A stretch of 64,000 nucleotides of DNA from Bemisia tabaci (taxonomy: Eukaryota > Arthropoda > Insecta > Hemiptera > Aleyrodidae). Where the stretch lies: NCBI RefSeq assembly GCF_918797505.1, contig NC_092795.1, positions 61,292,916 through 61,356,915 of the forward strand, written 5' to 3'. Below the pieces are notes generated by a model. It did no database searches. It saw only the letters and a list, made by a program, of their open reading frames with translations, and had not been told where the DNA came from. Positions 43,154 through 55,084 of the stretch are shown piece by piece (the stretch's first letter is position 1; every line of letters begins with the position of its first letter). Both the position numbers and the translations under genes were made by a program.

Positions 43154-43525
43154 TTAAAGAGATAAAAGATTCTGAGGGATTTGAGCGTCTTCGGAGATGA
43201 GCCGGATCTTTTCATCAGGAGGAACAAATTCTGAGGACCTCCTTGCGCAATAACGAAAAAAGTTTGAACTAATCAGTGTCTTGAATCTCTTCGTGGGATC
43301 CGGGGGTGGAATATTATCTTTACCGGTGGAGGTTTCATTATTATTCGTGGAAATATGATTCGTGTCTTTTATTTCCGACCCGATGCTTCCCTTTATAGGA
43401 TGTGGAAAAGCACCACTGTTTATTTTTATATCGGTAGCTCTACCGGAGCCTTTCAAGAGCCCCTCGTCAAGTTGACTCCCTGGCCAAGTCACCGAAAAAC
43501 ATACACGTGTATACGTCGCAGGCAA
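43154..43525 (-). CDS. uncharacterised 123-codon open frame, doubtful gene
   Basis: A minus-strand frame with unusually balanced, hydrophilic composition for this AT-rich DNA (for example IKDTNHISTNNNETSTGKDN and FVPPDEKIRLISEDAQIPQN). Its first about 12 codons lie inside the end of a family L element (43512 onward), so the annotated ATG is probably not original. A possible minus-strand 3' splice site (TTGGCCAG) falls near 43482. No domain recognised. It could be a relic exon or chance. Confidence 0.2.
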   Translation of the reverse strand: MPATYTRVCFSVTWPGSQLDEGLLKGSGRATDIKINSGAFPHPIKGSIGSEIKDTNHISTNNNETSTGKDNIPPPDPTKRFKTLISSNFFRYCARRSSEFVPPDEKIRLISEDAQIPQNLLSL

Positions 43526-43963
43526 AAAGTCAAATCAGGCATTTTGTCAAATGCCTAGGCAAATAGTCAAATATTCTAGCTAAGATTGAAATTCTGTTTC
43601 TTTTCCTAATTTTAGACAAAATAATTAATTAACCCCGTGAGAAAAAATTCTCAGTAAAAATTTGCATCACAAAATAGTATTTCAAACGATTTTTGGCTCC
43701 TGAGTAGACACTTATCTTGAAATTTTCAGCATGTCAAAGAATACAGTATTTTTAGGATTTCAACATTAAAAAATATGAGAAGCAATTTAAGAGGAAGAGA
43801 CAAAAAGAGTTTGTAGGTTTGATGAGATATTTTTCCACAAATATTGAAAACTCGTGAGCTCTTCGCCATAAATTCACAAAATTTTGTTGGCACTCAAAAT
43901 TTAGCTATTTGCCAAAATGGCAATTTGACAAAATGCCTGATTTCACTATTTGCCTGCGACATA
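43512..43963. mobile_element. family L TIR element
   Basis: Left TACGTCGCAGGCAAAAAGTC, AAATCAGGCATTTTGTCAAA. Right inverse TTTGACAAAATGCCTGATTT, CACTATTTGCCTGCGACATA. 450 bp with no coding frame of its own. A diverged copy is at 38035-38465. Confidence 0.85.
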
Positions 43964-46278
43964 TATATATTGAAAATGTCGATAAATGAAAACTCCTAAA
44001 GAAATCATACAGTTTTTCAACATCATACGGCGTTTTTTTGTAATGAGAGTAAAGCAAAATTCTGCCAGAAGTTTATTAAAACGCGGGTGTCCATTAAGTA
44101 TGTCCTGACGTTGAATTGAAAGATGGTGAAATTGCTGTAATATTCATTGCAGTAGTGAATAACGTGTTCATTTTACATTGGCAAATTTTTATATCCGGAA
44201 AGCCATTCTTTGAGGTAACCGAAAGTAGAGATGACTTTTGAGCTTACTTATCCACCAAAATTTGATCTTGAAAATATAGTCATCAGACCCCTGTTGCCAA
44301 GTCGACTAAAAATTTGCTATCAATTTTTGATGGCTCATTATTAGATTTTAACTCCACGCGCTATGCGTGTATCTTGATTACTAGGGAGTGGGGACAAGAG
44401 TGTACAGCCTGATAAAACTACTACAAAATTAATTCTATTCTATAATTAATTCAATCAGAGAGATTTGTATTTTACGTCGTGTTACGCTCGTGGATAAATT
44501 CTCCGAGCCCTTGAGAGCACGTTCCTCCAAGCTACACTGATGAAACATTCCTAACAGCGAATATTCTGTTGCGTGCTCCAGAATCCCTCTTCCTTCTCCG
44601 CTCTGAAACAATTCTATACATATAACAACCTGATGCCGAAGATCTTTCGCCGATCTTTATAATGACATTCCCCCTACCTTTGTCCGTCCTTTGTCTACCG
44701 GAATCAAAATGTAATTTATTTAAAATATTTTTTTTGAAATACTTGAATGAAAAACGAGGAGTTAACTCTTTCGTTCGTTCGGTCAATACATTTTCAAAGT
44801 CTGAAATGTAATAATGCACGGTAAAACCAAGGAATCTCTCTTTTAAATTATTAAGTATTCTTGGAAGCTGCATGGATTTCTCAGCATGTCTCTATGATTT
44901 ATCTCATTCACGTATCTACTTTATCATCAACCTAGTTCAAGAGTAGTAGGGTGAGCAAGTGATAGGAGGTGCGAAAAACATTGCATCAAAGTATAGGGGT
45001 GTGTTCGAAAGCTATATAAGCGTGAAATTAAATGTAAACGCTTCAAAGGTCGAACCCACTGGCGAGGCTTAGAGGTAGAGTAGGTGGAAAGACTATATAG
45101 TGGTTGGACATGACTCGGCACTGCTTTGTTGCCTAGCAGCTATAAAATATTACATATTCACCTCTCTGACCAGTTGATACAATTTTTCTGCACACTTAAT
45201 ACTCCGTACTATAGATGGGTACTTTGTAAACTGAAGTTTTTTTTTTTTTTTTTATTTTTTATTTTTTTATAGAAAGTAGCTTCATCTTCAAAGCACAACA
45301 TGAGTATGTTTAAGATAATGTGGGGTGTTGTGCCGTAGGCATAAAATCATCTAATTACTTAAAAATGAAAACATTATGCCTCACTCAAGGGTTTGATTTT
45401 TAATCCTTGCTTTGACTGACTTCGTGCAACACGCAAGAACTAAGAAAACGATTAAGCACTGGAAATGTGTCTGAAATGGAACAGTCTTTACTAAAAATTA
45501 ATGAACGGAGACCATTATTATTATTATATTAATTTTTTTATTGTTCTTCTTGTTAAGAATTTACAATACTTACATCATCATTCTTAAAATTAACCTTGCT
45601 GAAAATGGTGCAGTTCTTCATATTTAGCCCATAAAAAAAGGACAGTGCGGCTTTTAATCGTCACTTGAGTCACTTGACTGACAAAAGGGCGTAACCACAC
45701 TCATGAACTCGGAAATGCATTTATATGAACGACAGGATGGATGTGGATGACGCAGTATTCTCCTAAAAGGCGATGAAACACGGTAATTCATCTGCTTCAA
45801 ATACTTCGTTTGGCCCAACTGTTTAGTTGCCGTGTTATTCGACAGACGTTCGGTCGTAAAATTCTCACGAGCAGGTTTACTGAGCGAAAGCCCGGTGCGC
45901 AGTGATTGAACCCGGGGAGATTTTTAAATTTCCCGTCGCACTTATCCGGAAGTGGAAAAAAAATAATGTTCATGTCACTCGGAGGCACCCATAACGAGCG
46001 CGCAAAGCGCCGGTAACGCCATGCTCAAACACGTGTCAAGCTTACAGGGCTCCCTGATCAATAAATTGATTCCCAGTGAATGTGCGTTTGCGATTTTCAG
46101 GACAACTTCACCGGCTCTGTTTTAGGAGAAGAATGTAGATTGAATTATTCATCGTGCCATTTGTTTTTAATTTTTTTTTTTGCTCCCGGTGAAAAAAACA
46201 TGGTTGTTCTACGGTCCAGCGGTCTTAATGTAACATGGAAATCCATCGTCATAGAAGCGCGGATTTGGGTACGTCCCA
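43964..46278. other. long gene-free stretch
   Basis: A fragment of a family A right end (CATCATACGGCGTTTTTTTG) is at about 44020-44042. A T run lies at about 45237-45254. No exon, tRNA or element body could be supported. Confidence 0.4.
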
Positions 46279-46520
46279 TGGAAAAAAGTTGAATGTTGAT
46301 TTAGCATTTATACTGTTCGAAATAATATCCGACAAGTATCAACTGTTGATTACACATTTTAAAAATGCTAACTCAACATTGCATTTGTTCATTCAACAGT
46401 GGATGTAGTTAGCCTAGCATTTTTTTTTTAAATTGTAAAATCAGCATTTACCTATACTTGTCGCACATTTAAATAACATTATAAATGATAAAGTAATATT
46501 CAATTTTTTTTTCGTGAGTG
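46279..46520. repeat. fold-back-like element
   Basis: Left GGAAAAAAGTTGAATGTTGA, right AATATTCAATTTTTTTTTCG. The inner GACAAGTATCAACTG / CTATACTTGTCGCAC and AACTCAACATTGCA / TTCATTCAACAGTG segments pair approximately. Confidence 0.6.
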
Positions 46521-46698
46521 ATGAGCCTAGAAGAGTTACCACGCTCACTGTAACGTGACAGTAGACGTGACGTGATAATATCACTGTACTAATCATTACA
46601 ATTAGCAAAATCCACGCATCTATACTATCGCAGGTTTTCGTAAGACATTAAATCCACGCAACTATGATAATGCCCGGGAGTCCTATGAGGTTCTCTTG

Positions 46699-46862
46699 CA
46701 GTGGCGAAGCGTGAATGATCGATTATCGAGATTTCCCCATTGGGAGCTGCGATAAAGAATCGAGTATTAAGGCGTTCGTTGCGAACACCCTGTTTATCGA
46801 TCATATTTCATAGGTTTAAATGGCAGAGCAATCGATGAATCGCATAGCACGCCACGCCTCTG
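46699..46862. mobile_element. family F hAT-like MITE with 8-bp duplication
   Basis: Left CAGTGGCGAAGCGTGAATGA, right GCATAGCACGCCACGCCTCT then G. The flanks TTCTCTTG (46691-46698) and TTGTCTTG (46863-46870) match at 7 of 8. Confidence 0.92.
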
Positions 46863-47094
46863 TTGTCTTGTTAATATTTCCCTAGTCGGCTCTCTGGTTA
46901 TCAATATTAGCATACTATAGTACAAGAGGATTCCGGTTGTCAATACAAAAATGCTGTTGATACAACGGAGATTCCGGTTGCCAAGCACTCGCTATCCGAT
47001 AAACGCTCAACGGTCACTTACAAATTAAACGATATTTTTCAAACTAAATTGCAAATAATCAAGTAAAAAAGGGAACTGTTATGATCTTGAAGGT

Positions 47095-47497
47095 ACGCTA
47101 AAAGAAGAGGATGGTAAAATCTACTATAAGTCTTCTTGATTTTTTACACATGGCATACTATTTAGTGAAAATAAACAGTATCATAGTAGTATGTACCCGA
47201 ATTCTAGTGATTTTAACCATAATATGGTAACTGCTACCATTAAATTTGGTATTCATTACCATACTTGGACCACTGTGTGAGAGTGTGGTAAAATCTACCA
47301 TATTTTTACTATATTCTGACACAATGATCCAAGTATGATAATAAACACCAGAATCTGTGGTAGCATTTACCATATTATGGTAAGTAGTACCAGAGTTTTG
47401 GTAATTACTACTATAATTATGGTTATTTTCACTAAACAGTATCTTCATGTAAAAAATCAAGTATACTTATAAGAGATGTTACTACACTTTTTTTCAG
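47095..47497. repeat. fold-back element rich in TACCAT words
   Basis: Outer arms CTTGATTTTTTACACATGGC / TTCATGTAAAAAATCAAGTA and TTTAGTGAAAATAAAC / GGTTATTTTCACTAAAC. The interior repeats TACCAT and ATGGTA many times and pairs around 47280. The right end is TTTTTTTCAGTG. Confidence 0.8.
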
Positions 47498-48246
47498 TGA
47501 TAACATAAATACGGGCTTTGTCTTCGTACTCTAACCGTAAGACCGGAAGCAGAAGAGTCGACAGAACTGATAAATAGGTGAAAAGGAGTCTGTATGGGAC
47601 CGGGTGTGACCTGTAAATCAAATTTAGAAACGCAGGAATCGATTTCGATGGTTTTGATACTCGCACCCGTACCCGCGGCCACAGTTGGACCAGGAGAAAT
47701 GTGCTGCGCGTTCGTTAAAATTTATGAGTAAATATAGCTCGAACCCGCTCGAGGCGAATGAGGTTCCCAGATCAACCTCTAGTCAGACGATGGTTTACTT
47801 TTTCTCATTTCGACGCAGATAAATATTTATTTATTCAACTTTATTTTTAACTCGAGAAATGGAAGCTCCAGAGCTGTTGGTGCGTGGAGTGAATGTTTAT
47901 GCTCTTTTCTTGCAACCTCAATAAACGGATAAGCAGATTATTGTTACAATAAGGCATGTATACCGGTCCCTTATTTTTATTTATTATCCGATCGCACCAT
48001 TTTTTAAGAACGAGAGCCTAGAGATGATTCATGTGTTTCTTTTCCTCGTATTAATTTCAGACGCGAATTGCGTTCACCTCACGAAACGAATCCTAGCTTA
48101 AATTTTCGCCCAAATTTGTTGTCCACGTCGTTAAGTACCTACGTGAGATGCTATCAGATGTAACTTACGCTTTTTCTTAAATCAACGGTGAGTGATGCTA
48201 CCGAATCACTCTTTCAGCCTTAGCGCTACGATTCCAGCTTACGGAG
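47498..48246. other. no recognisable feature
   Basis: No exon or element termini recognised. Confidence 0.35.
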
Positions 48247-48506
48247 TGATTGAGGAAATACAAAAGAAGAACGTCGTATGAGTCTTTAGATGTTGCCAAA
48301 CCTCCGATAAAATTGTTATTTTTAAGGTGACTTATGAATATTTTCTTTCGAAATTTCCAGATTACAAAGATCTGATTGCGCATGAAATTTCATTAAAAAT
48401 TGCAGAAAAAATATCAACGCAGATTTTTCTGAAAAGTTTTTTTTTTATCAAAGAAAATTTGGTAATACGTGAAAGCTCATAGGACGAGTTTTCTTAGCGC
48501 AGCAGT
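48247..48506. mobile_element. family A MITE (diverged)
   Basis: Left AAAAGAAGAACGTCGTATGA, GTTGCCAAACCTCC. Right GAAAGCTCATAGGACGAGTT, TTCTTAGCGCAGCAG. Confidence 0.72.
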
Positions 48507-48600
48507 AGAAGACTCGGACGAGGAGAACCCGCCTTTTCCGAGAAGGAAAATGGTGATCATAGTTCCGGGTCCCGGGGGTGACGTAACGCAACCAGCGGCG

Positions 48601-48853
48601 CCGCCGTGCTAAGTGAGAACGCCGTATTAGGTATCAGGCGTTGCCAAATTGTTTTTGACAAATTATGAATTTTTATAGAAATTTGTGAATATTTCTCCTC
48701 CAACTTTCCTCAGAATTGCGTTCGTGATTTTATCTAAAAAGTCTCATAATTTCAAATAAAAATATTCATATTTTCTTTCGAAAAGAAATATTCTCAAATA
48801 GGAAATTTGGCAACATTCGAATGTTAATAAGCCGTTTTTACTTAACACGGCTG
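48601..48853. mobile_element. family A MITE
   Basis: Left CCGCCGTGCTAAGTGAGAAC, GCCGTATTAGG, GGCGTTGCCAAATTG. Right AGGAAATTTGGCAACATTCG, TAAGCCGTTTTTACTTAACA, CGGCTG. Two A copies here are only about 95 bp apart. Confidence 0.85.
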
Positions 48854-49254
48854 TGTGGCCCGGCAGCTCGTCCAAAGTAGAGCTCAGTCGATTTTCTTAT
48901 TGCGTTTATGAAAGATTTGTCTCCAGAGTCGGGTAAGCTTTTCACATTAATTTCGGATGGTGCCTGTCCTGTCTCTAGCCAGCCCACCTATGCCAAATCA
49001 CCCCAATTCCTTATTTTAACGTTTCATATGGGTGATATACAGAAATGACGCAGAAAAAACAGGAAACTTTGCAACATAGCACGCCAAATACAAGAAAAAC
49101 AACAAAAACCCGCAATTATTCTGTACGGTTACACAAGAAACAACGGTCGCAGAACCCAAGAATTTTAGTAATTGTGATAATGAGCATAGTGATGCACAGT
49201 TAAAAATTCCCGTGTTTAGGGTCACTTCGGGTTACTTTCAGTTAATTTTTTTTT

Positions 49255-49490
49255 TTCGTTAGATCAACCAAATTGACTTGATCGATCGATCAAAGCCATA
49301 GGTAACTCTAGAAATTAGGGGTTGAAGGAAGTCTCCTTGCTAACGAGTTACAAATTTTCATCCCAAAGATTTGGCCAATGTAACCCAAAGAAAAATTAAT
49401 CAAAAACCATTTACCGCACGTCTAAGTAACTGTGTGTTCTACTTCTCGTACTAACACAAAATAGCGGTTACTTTGTTTTATTGTGGGTAA
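49255..49490. repeat. family T repeat
   Basis: AACGAGTTACAAATTTTCAT, AAAGATTTGGCCAATGTAAC, CGCACGTCTAAGTAACTGTG, ACACAAAATAGCGGTTACTT. Direct partial copy at 49855-50010 and an older one near 20 kb. Confidence 0.55.
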
Positions 49491-49854
49491 GCTTGGCATT
49501 TTTTTAGGTCTAAATGTTCGTGGCACTTTCATTCAAGCGAAACCACAGTTTCGAGTTTTCCGATCCTAAATTTTTCTCTTGGTCACAATTCAGAGTGCAC
49601 ATATGGGAAGGATGGAGAGATAATTAATGATCATTGATACTCACTAGTCATTGAAGAAATTCAAACGAGATTATTAGAGTCTGGGGACGCAGAGATACTC
49701 CACCTCGTTAGTTCAAGCACCATGATACAACTATTCGTACTTAATGGATGTCCATGTTGCATAGCCAAAAGTTGAAGGCGCTTACGCTTTCTTCATGCCG
49801 AACGCTTACAGGAAAAGACCTCATAGGTTTCAAGAGCTCATGGCTTTATACTGC

Positions 49855-50010
49855 GCCTGATTTTTAATGAGCAGGTTGCAAATTTTCAACTCAAAAATTT
49901 AGTGAATGTAAAGATTTGATCAATGAAACTCAAAATAAATTCTAGCCACCAACTGCACGTCTAAGTAACTTTGTGTCCCACTTCGCAGAATAATAAAATG
50001 CCTGATTTTT
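49855..50010. repeat. family T repeat, second copy
   Basis: GAGCAGGTTGCAAATTTTCA, GTGAATGTAAAGATTTGATC, CTGCACGTCTAAGTAACTTT. Same orientation as 49255-49490, with about 365 bp between them. Confidence 0.5.
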
Positions 50011-51851
50011 TCTTTCTGCGTATTATCACGTTTAGTGTCATGGCACTGCGTGCGTGATAATGTCACTGTGCTCACCAATAAATTTCTCAAAATCGACGAT
50101 CCTTCTACCGTAAGATGTTGTGTGATAGGACCCTGTAACCGGAGAATAACCTTTTTTTTTTTTTTTTATCTCTTTGTTACTTACTCTTGCGACAGCGATG
50201 ATAATTTTCTCGTTAGCAAAACTCTAACCTGAAACAGGAAAAGTAAAATGTTAGAGGGAAAATTCCCTTTAAAATGTCTCTCTCTAAAATTTTTTCTCAG
50301 AAATTCAATATGACGCCAGATCTCACCTCGCTCTTCAAAGTAAGCTGCCGTTGCCCTTGGAATACGCCGATAACAATAGTTGTGTTCTTGTTTTATTTTT
50401 GGTTAATACAGAAAAAGAAACACAAACCAACTCAAATTTCGCGTTAATTTCGACACAGTTTGCGGCGAATTTATCGTAGAAAACAAAGGAGAGACTGAGA
50501 AAGAGTATGCCTCCAATTTTGTTGGGATTCACCACTCGCTTTTTATTTAATTTCTTCAAGAGAACCAGGTGGCATTTTCTCTTAAAATTTTCAACGTAAG
50601 GTTAGGGTTATTTTCTGTTTTACTTCCCGCATCAACCAAACGTTTGTGTTGAAATTTCTTTTTGTGTAGTCCGGGTACATTAGACACTTCATAAAATCAG
50701 GTCATCGCACGCGAAAAAGCGGTAATCTTACTTCAGCGTGAAATGGCTCAAACATTTGCGCAACGCGCAACCTCGCCTGGGATCTCAACTCGGATCGCCG
50801 AAAGCCACTCAACGTAATGAATGACAGTATTCAAAAGCCACGCGTTCTCTTGCCGTCCGAAAACTGGAATAAGCATTCGCCAAGATTGGACTGCATTAAC
50901 TCCTCTGCGCCACTCAAATGATTCGTGCGTCTTCCCCATCTTCTCGGTTCTTTTTCTCCCTTATGAGGGGTTTGAACCAACTGTACTACTTTACACTCAT
51001 CCGAGAGCCTCACTAGTCCTGGAACTGAAAATTTTTTTAAAAAAATCAACATTCGGATCTCAAAAGTGTCATGAATAGCATTCCAGCTTTGCCCTTAAAT
51101 TTCAGGAATCTTATGACCCAGAGAAGCTACTTTTTAAACGCCGCACGCTTTCACGAACCATGGAGCTTTTCGAACGGAAAAAACCGAGGTTGTTGGATGA
51201 TATGAACATTTTCAAAGAATTGTGGTAGTACCCTAACTAATTTTGGTAGTATCCCAATTAATTTTGATAGTGCCCCAATTTAGATTCTTGCTGCCGCGAT
51301 GAGAATTCCATCAAAATTACGGGAATTTTGGTTGTCTCAAAAAAAAAAAAAAAAAATTGGATGAGAACAATATTAACAGGACGTCCCACAGGAATTCCGG
51401 AAAAATGTTCTACGTAAGAAAGAAAATGCCAAAGTTTCTCTCGCCTTCGTCTTCTCAGTGATATGCGTAGAGTTTTTTGTGTTTTCCTTTACCATTGATC
51501 AATTAGACCAATGCGCACAAGAACATGCCACGGTAGAAAGTCCTTCAGTTTGCACTTCCATCAGCAGTCACAAATCTTCCCTACGCACAACTGCGCAGCG
51601 CGGTTGAAGTAATTTCAGCAGAAAAATTGCCGCGGAAATTTTAACAAAAGAAAAAAAAGTTAACGTGGACGAAATAACTTTAATAAAAGATGAAAGCGCA
51701 GTATATAGGTAATATCAATTAAACATTAACGCAGATGCAGCCATTTACCTGCAAATGAATGTGCGATCAATAATTTATACATTTTTATCACAATTGATAA
51801 ATTTCCAAAATTTCCAGCAAAAATGATGCCCTTCTGATGATTTTAATTCGC
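50011..51851. other. long gene-free stretch
   Basis: Contains a T run (about 50152-50168), an A run (about 51339-51356), and a short repeated AATTTTGGTAGT/CCCAATTAATTTT phrase near 51225-51280. No supported gene or element. Confidence 0.4.
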
Positions 51852-52130
51852 TGACGCAGCGCATTCGAATTGTTTCGGGCTGAGAAAGGCACACCCGCTC
51901 GCTCACACCATACACAGCACCTTCGACATCCTAGAAATACTTCCAACGCTACACCTTTACACAGTGGTGCACTCCTCGGCAGGCGCAGTGTAGGCAATTG
52001 GCGCATCTGGACGTACGTGTAATGGTGTAGCGTTAGAAGTATTTACACGATGTCGAAGGCGCTGTGTATTATGTGCGCGGGCAGGCGCGCCTTTTTTCGC
52101 CCGCAACAATTCGAATGCGCGGCGTCATAT
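51852..52130. repeat. fold-back element
   Basis: Left GACGCAGCGCATTCGAATTG, right CAATTCGAATGCGCGGCGTC. The arms of about 100 bp share CACAGCACCTTCGACATC / GATGTCGAAGGCGCTGTG and TTCCAACGCTACACC / GGTGTAGCGTTAGAA. The spacer is about 60 bp. Confidence 0.88.
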
Positions 52131-52576
52131 CAAATTGGGCACGCTGTGTTTTTCAGAGAGCGATAAATCCGATAAATTGGATATAAATTGTCCATCTTCG
52201 GTCGGTCTCATTACTCGTACTTCTCCCTAACGTGCAAGAATCGACCATCGAAACATAAATCCGTGACACGTATAACTTATTACGAGTAATAATTCTGAAA
52301 TACCATTGCCATTGCCAAGATAAATTCCTTACTGAAACAATGGTATTGACTCTGTACTCCAAGTTTGCACTCTTTTGCTTCTATTGGTCTTTTTATACCG
52401 TCGTAAGTTTCAAAAGATTTTCGTAGTCTCTGTCAGAGATTCACATTGACTTTGAGAGAAGTTTTCTTGAAAAAACGTTCCATCCGTTTTTTAAGTGTGT
52501 GTGTGGGAAACCGCCGCTTTCTTTCTCCATGGAATTTTTCTTACGGTTATTCGTCAGTGGCTCAATTGTTGAGGCG

Positions 52577-52790
52577 TTATCGAATGACGTCGATCGATGT
52601 ATATCATTGTTAAGGTAGGGAGATATCGATCAAGGTAATTCGATAACATTATCGAATGACGATATGTAGCATTATTAAGATAGGGAGTCATCGATTAGAT
52701 TCGATAACATTATCGAATATCGACATTTAGCATTATTAAGATAGGGAGTTATCGATCAAGATCATTCGATATCGATTCAACGATCGATCG
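52577..52790 (+). repeat. tandem repeat, about three 62-75 bp units rich in ATCGAT
   Basis: Each unit has AT(C/T)ATTGTTAAG/GCATTATTAAG, then GTAGGGAG or ATAGGGAG, then (A/T)CATCGAT-type sequence and ATTCGATAACATTATCGAAT. The units show point differences and one length change. Confidence 0.78.
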
Positions 52791-53528
52791 ACAGGTTGGA
52801 GTATGTTGAGGGCCTGTATAAATGTGATTCTTCCGCATCTAACGATTGGATAAACGCTTGGTTACGTAGAAGACGGGCAAGAGATGACAAGTTGAGTCAA
52901 GTTTGCATGGATCACTGAGGGTTATTTAACTCGAGGAGCAACCACCCTTCCTGGGAGGAAATCAATGTTCGGTTTGGCAGTAAAATAAACTGAAGAATAC
53001 CCCACGCAAACGGAACACGGCATATTTCCTTCATGATTCCCGCAGAAATTTATGGCATCATGCCAGTTACTCGACTGAATCTTATCTTCGTCATAGACCT
53101 GCTTTTTTATTAATATAAAATGGTAAACTCCTCAATAGCTCATAGTAGGATACTAGAAACCACTTCAGCACGCACGCCTAACGCATCAATGTAAAACCGC
53201 GCGCTCTGAATTGCAAAATGATTGCAATTACGAGTCGGCGAATGATAAAAAATATGCAATGTTGCATCATACAATTTTTCTGCAATTGCGGGGCAAACCT
53301 ATACGACTATTTGAAAAACCTATAAAATTATTTTTTTCCACTAATATACTTGGTATATCAATTCGGGCAAACTCGAATATTATATCGGGTTGACATTTTT
53401 ATAAAATTGAGACTTTTACTACACGTACATTTATTCATTCATTTATTTACTTTTTTAAATAATATTTCATAGCTAAAGTTTATTAGGAAGGAAATATCAA
53501 TATAGGAAACTAAAAATTCGAATATATA
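52791..53528. other. no recognisable feature
   Basis: AT-rich; nothing supportable. Confidence 0.35.
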
Positions 53529-53740
53529 CAGTGGCGATTCGGCAAGTTTGGTAGTACTGTTTTTCCTCCCTTTGAATCCATTGGCGACTCTTATGTACGT
53601 ATGTAAATCCGTCGTAAATAGTCGACTCGAGGTGCAACGCATCCTGTATTTTGATAGATATCGATTTTCTACCGCACATTTAGATGAGAAAAACTCTGTG
53701 TTGCCAACTTCCGAGGTTGGTTATGCGAGAATCGCCACCG
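53529..53740. mobile_element. hAT-like MITE related to family D
   Basis: Left CAGTGGCGATTCGGCAAGTT, TGGTAGTACTGTTTTTCCTC. Right GAGAAAAACTCTGTGTTGCC, GAGAATCGCCACCG. Same architecture as D (TTTTCTCC near GTTGCCAA, internal ATCGAT) with different termini. No target duplication found. Confidence 0.68.
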
Positions 53741-54024
53741 CAGGCCGATTATTGAAATTGATGAACAAACCTATAGACAAAGAAGACACAAGGAGTAAGG
53801 TGGGATCCTATAGGTGGAAGCAAGTGCGGTTGCAATGGACAAAAGAGGTAGGTAATAGACTAACTAACTGCAACCCAAGAGAAACCTTCTAGTTAGTATT
53901 TCATTTTCTCCCTTAGTCTATGGGAGCTACACGTATTTCAAACAATAGGATCATTTCATACTTCCTATGTTTTTTTTTATCTACAGTTTTGTATATGAAT
54001 TTCAATAATCTGCCCGCTCGTTGT
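53741..54024. repeat. inverted-repeat element adjoining the previous MITE
   Basis: Left GGCCGATTATTGAAATTGAT, GAACAAACCTATAGACAAAG. Right TATCTACAGTTTTGTATATG, AATTTCAATAATCTGCCCGC. Imperfect arms of about 55 bp. Confidence 0.7.
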
Positions 54025-54121
54025 TTGTCTTTCATTAAACGTAACTCACAGCATGTCCTTCGAAATGCATTGAACTCATCATGATTATAAAGGTTTTTTT
54101 TCCACTTCCACAAACATCCAA

Positions 54122-54331
54122 CCTCGAGTTAGGTTAATCGAGTTAGGTTCGAGGTAGGGACAATCTTGTGCTTTACCGTCCCTAAAGTCCCATCCCCTCC
54201 GTCCCGATACAAGCCAGCCCCAGATAATCGTTGTTTGAAACCATCAAACTCAGGTCACCTGGCAGGGAATCGAACCCGGGGCCTACCGATCATAGAGCAA
54301 GCGTTATAACCACTACACTACAGGAGGCCAA
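54122..54331 (-). mobile_element. tRNA-derived SINE
   Basis: Read on the minus strand, the head starts GGCCTCCTGTAGTGTAGTGG with an RNA polymerase III A box (TAGTGTAGTGG, plus-strand 54310-54320) and a B box GGTTCGATTCC (plus-strand 54267-54277), about 30 bp apart as in a tRNA. A non-tRNA body follows (GGGACGGAGGGGATGGGACT). The tail holds a short tandem (CTCGATTAACCTAACTCGAG). The head does not fold as a functional tRNA acceptor, so it is not called as a tRNA gene. Confidence 0.8.
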
Positions 54332-54544
54332 CAACCCACGAATAAAGTGCGCATTAGTGTATGAACATATGCTCAGATATCTCCTACAGAAATAGTCAAT
54401 TGCACATGTAACAGAATCATGTTTTAATTGCTTAATTCTATCGATTAATGAAGTTCGATCAAGTCCACTCAAACAACATAAATGACGCCATGCAGTATTA
54501 CCTTTTTCCTTCAAATATGATATATCAGTTAATTATCTCAGCCC

Positions 54545-54646
54545 CTCTGACGTAAGTGCGTATCGCACGTGAGCCCTATTTTACATACGAATCCATGCTT
54601 TCTGGGGCTCATGCGGCAATCGAGACACGCCTTCATGCTAGAAGAG
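54545..54646. mobile_element. family C MITE
   Basis: Left CTCTGACGTAAGTGCGTATC, CACGTGAGCCC. Right GGGGCTCATGCGGCAATCGA, GACACGCC, then GAAGAG. The inner ATCCATGCTTTCTGG also occurs in the fragment at 57645-57715. Confidence 0.75.
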
Positions 54647-54713
54647 CAACAAATCGTCGCCTCGGAGGACTTTTTATTTACGCCGGACCTCAAGCATCAA
54701 AATACTACTCAGT

Positions 54714-54976
54714 GATATCGTCACCTTCTGGCCAAAGTATCACAAGCTCCATGCGACGTTGCAAAATGTCTGCTGCCATTTTATTTTTTTACAGAGAAAT
54801 TGTTCGACGAGGCGGTCCGAAACTTTCACTGAATATTCTTTGTGCTGCCGATAAAATTCAGTGAAATTTCCAAAGAGATTCAACCGAAGATTTCTCCGTA
54901 AAAAAATAAAATGGTGGCGGACACTTTGAAACGTCGCATGGCGCTTGTGATACTTTGGCCGGAGGCTGACGATATG
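54714..54976. mobile_element. family P fold-back MITE
   Basis: Left GATATCGTCACCTTCTGGCC, AAAGTATCACAAGC. Right inverse GCTTGTGATACTTTGGCCGG, GGCTGACGATATGA. The arms are over 100 bp and include TTTACAGAGAAATTG / TTTCTCCGTAAAAAA. Second copy at 60667-60930. Confidence 0.9.
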
Positions 54977-55084
54977 AGCAACTAAATCGCATTTTTCTTC
55001 AATATAGCCACAGTCGAACGTTTCATCCATTTAAAAAATGTGTTTTCCAATTCATCGAGACTGGCAACAGTGTAAAATTGTCCA

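Noticed and set aside
54239..54331. tRNA gene on the minus strand
   Set aside because: A and B boxes are present, but the acceptor and anticodon arms do not pair properly and a non-tRNA body follows. Better called a SINE.
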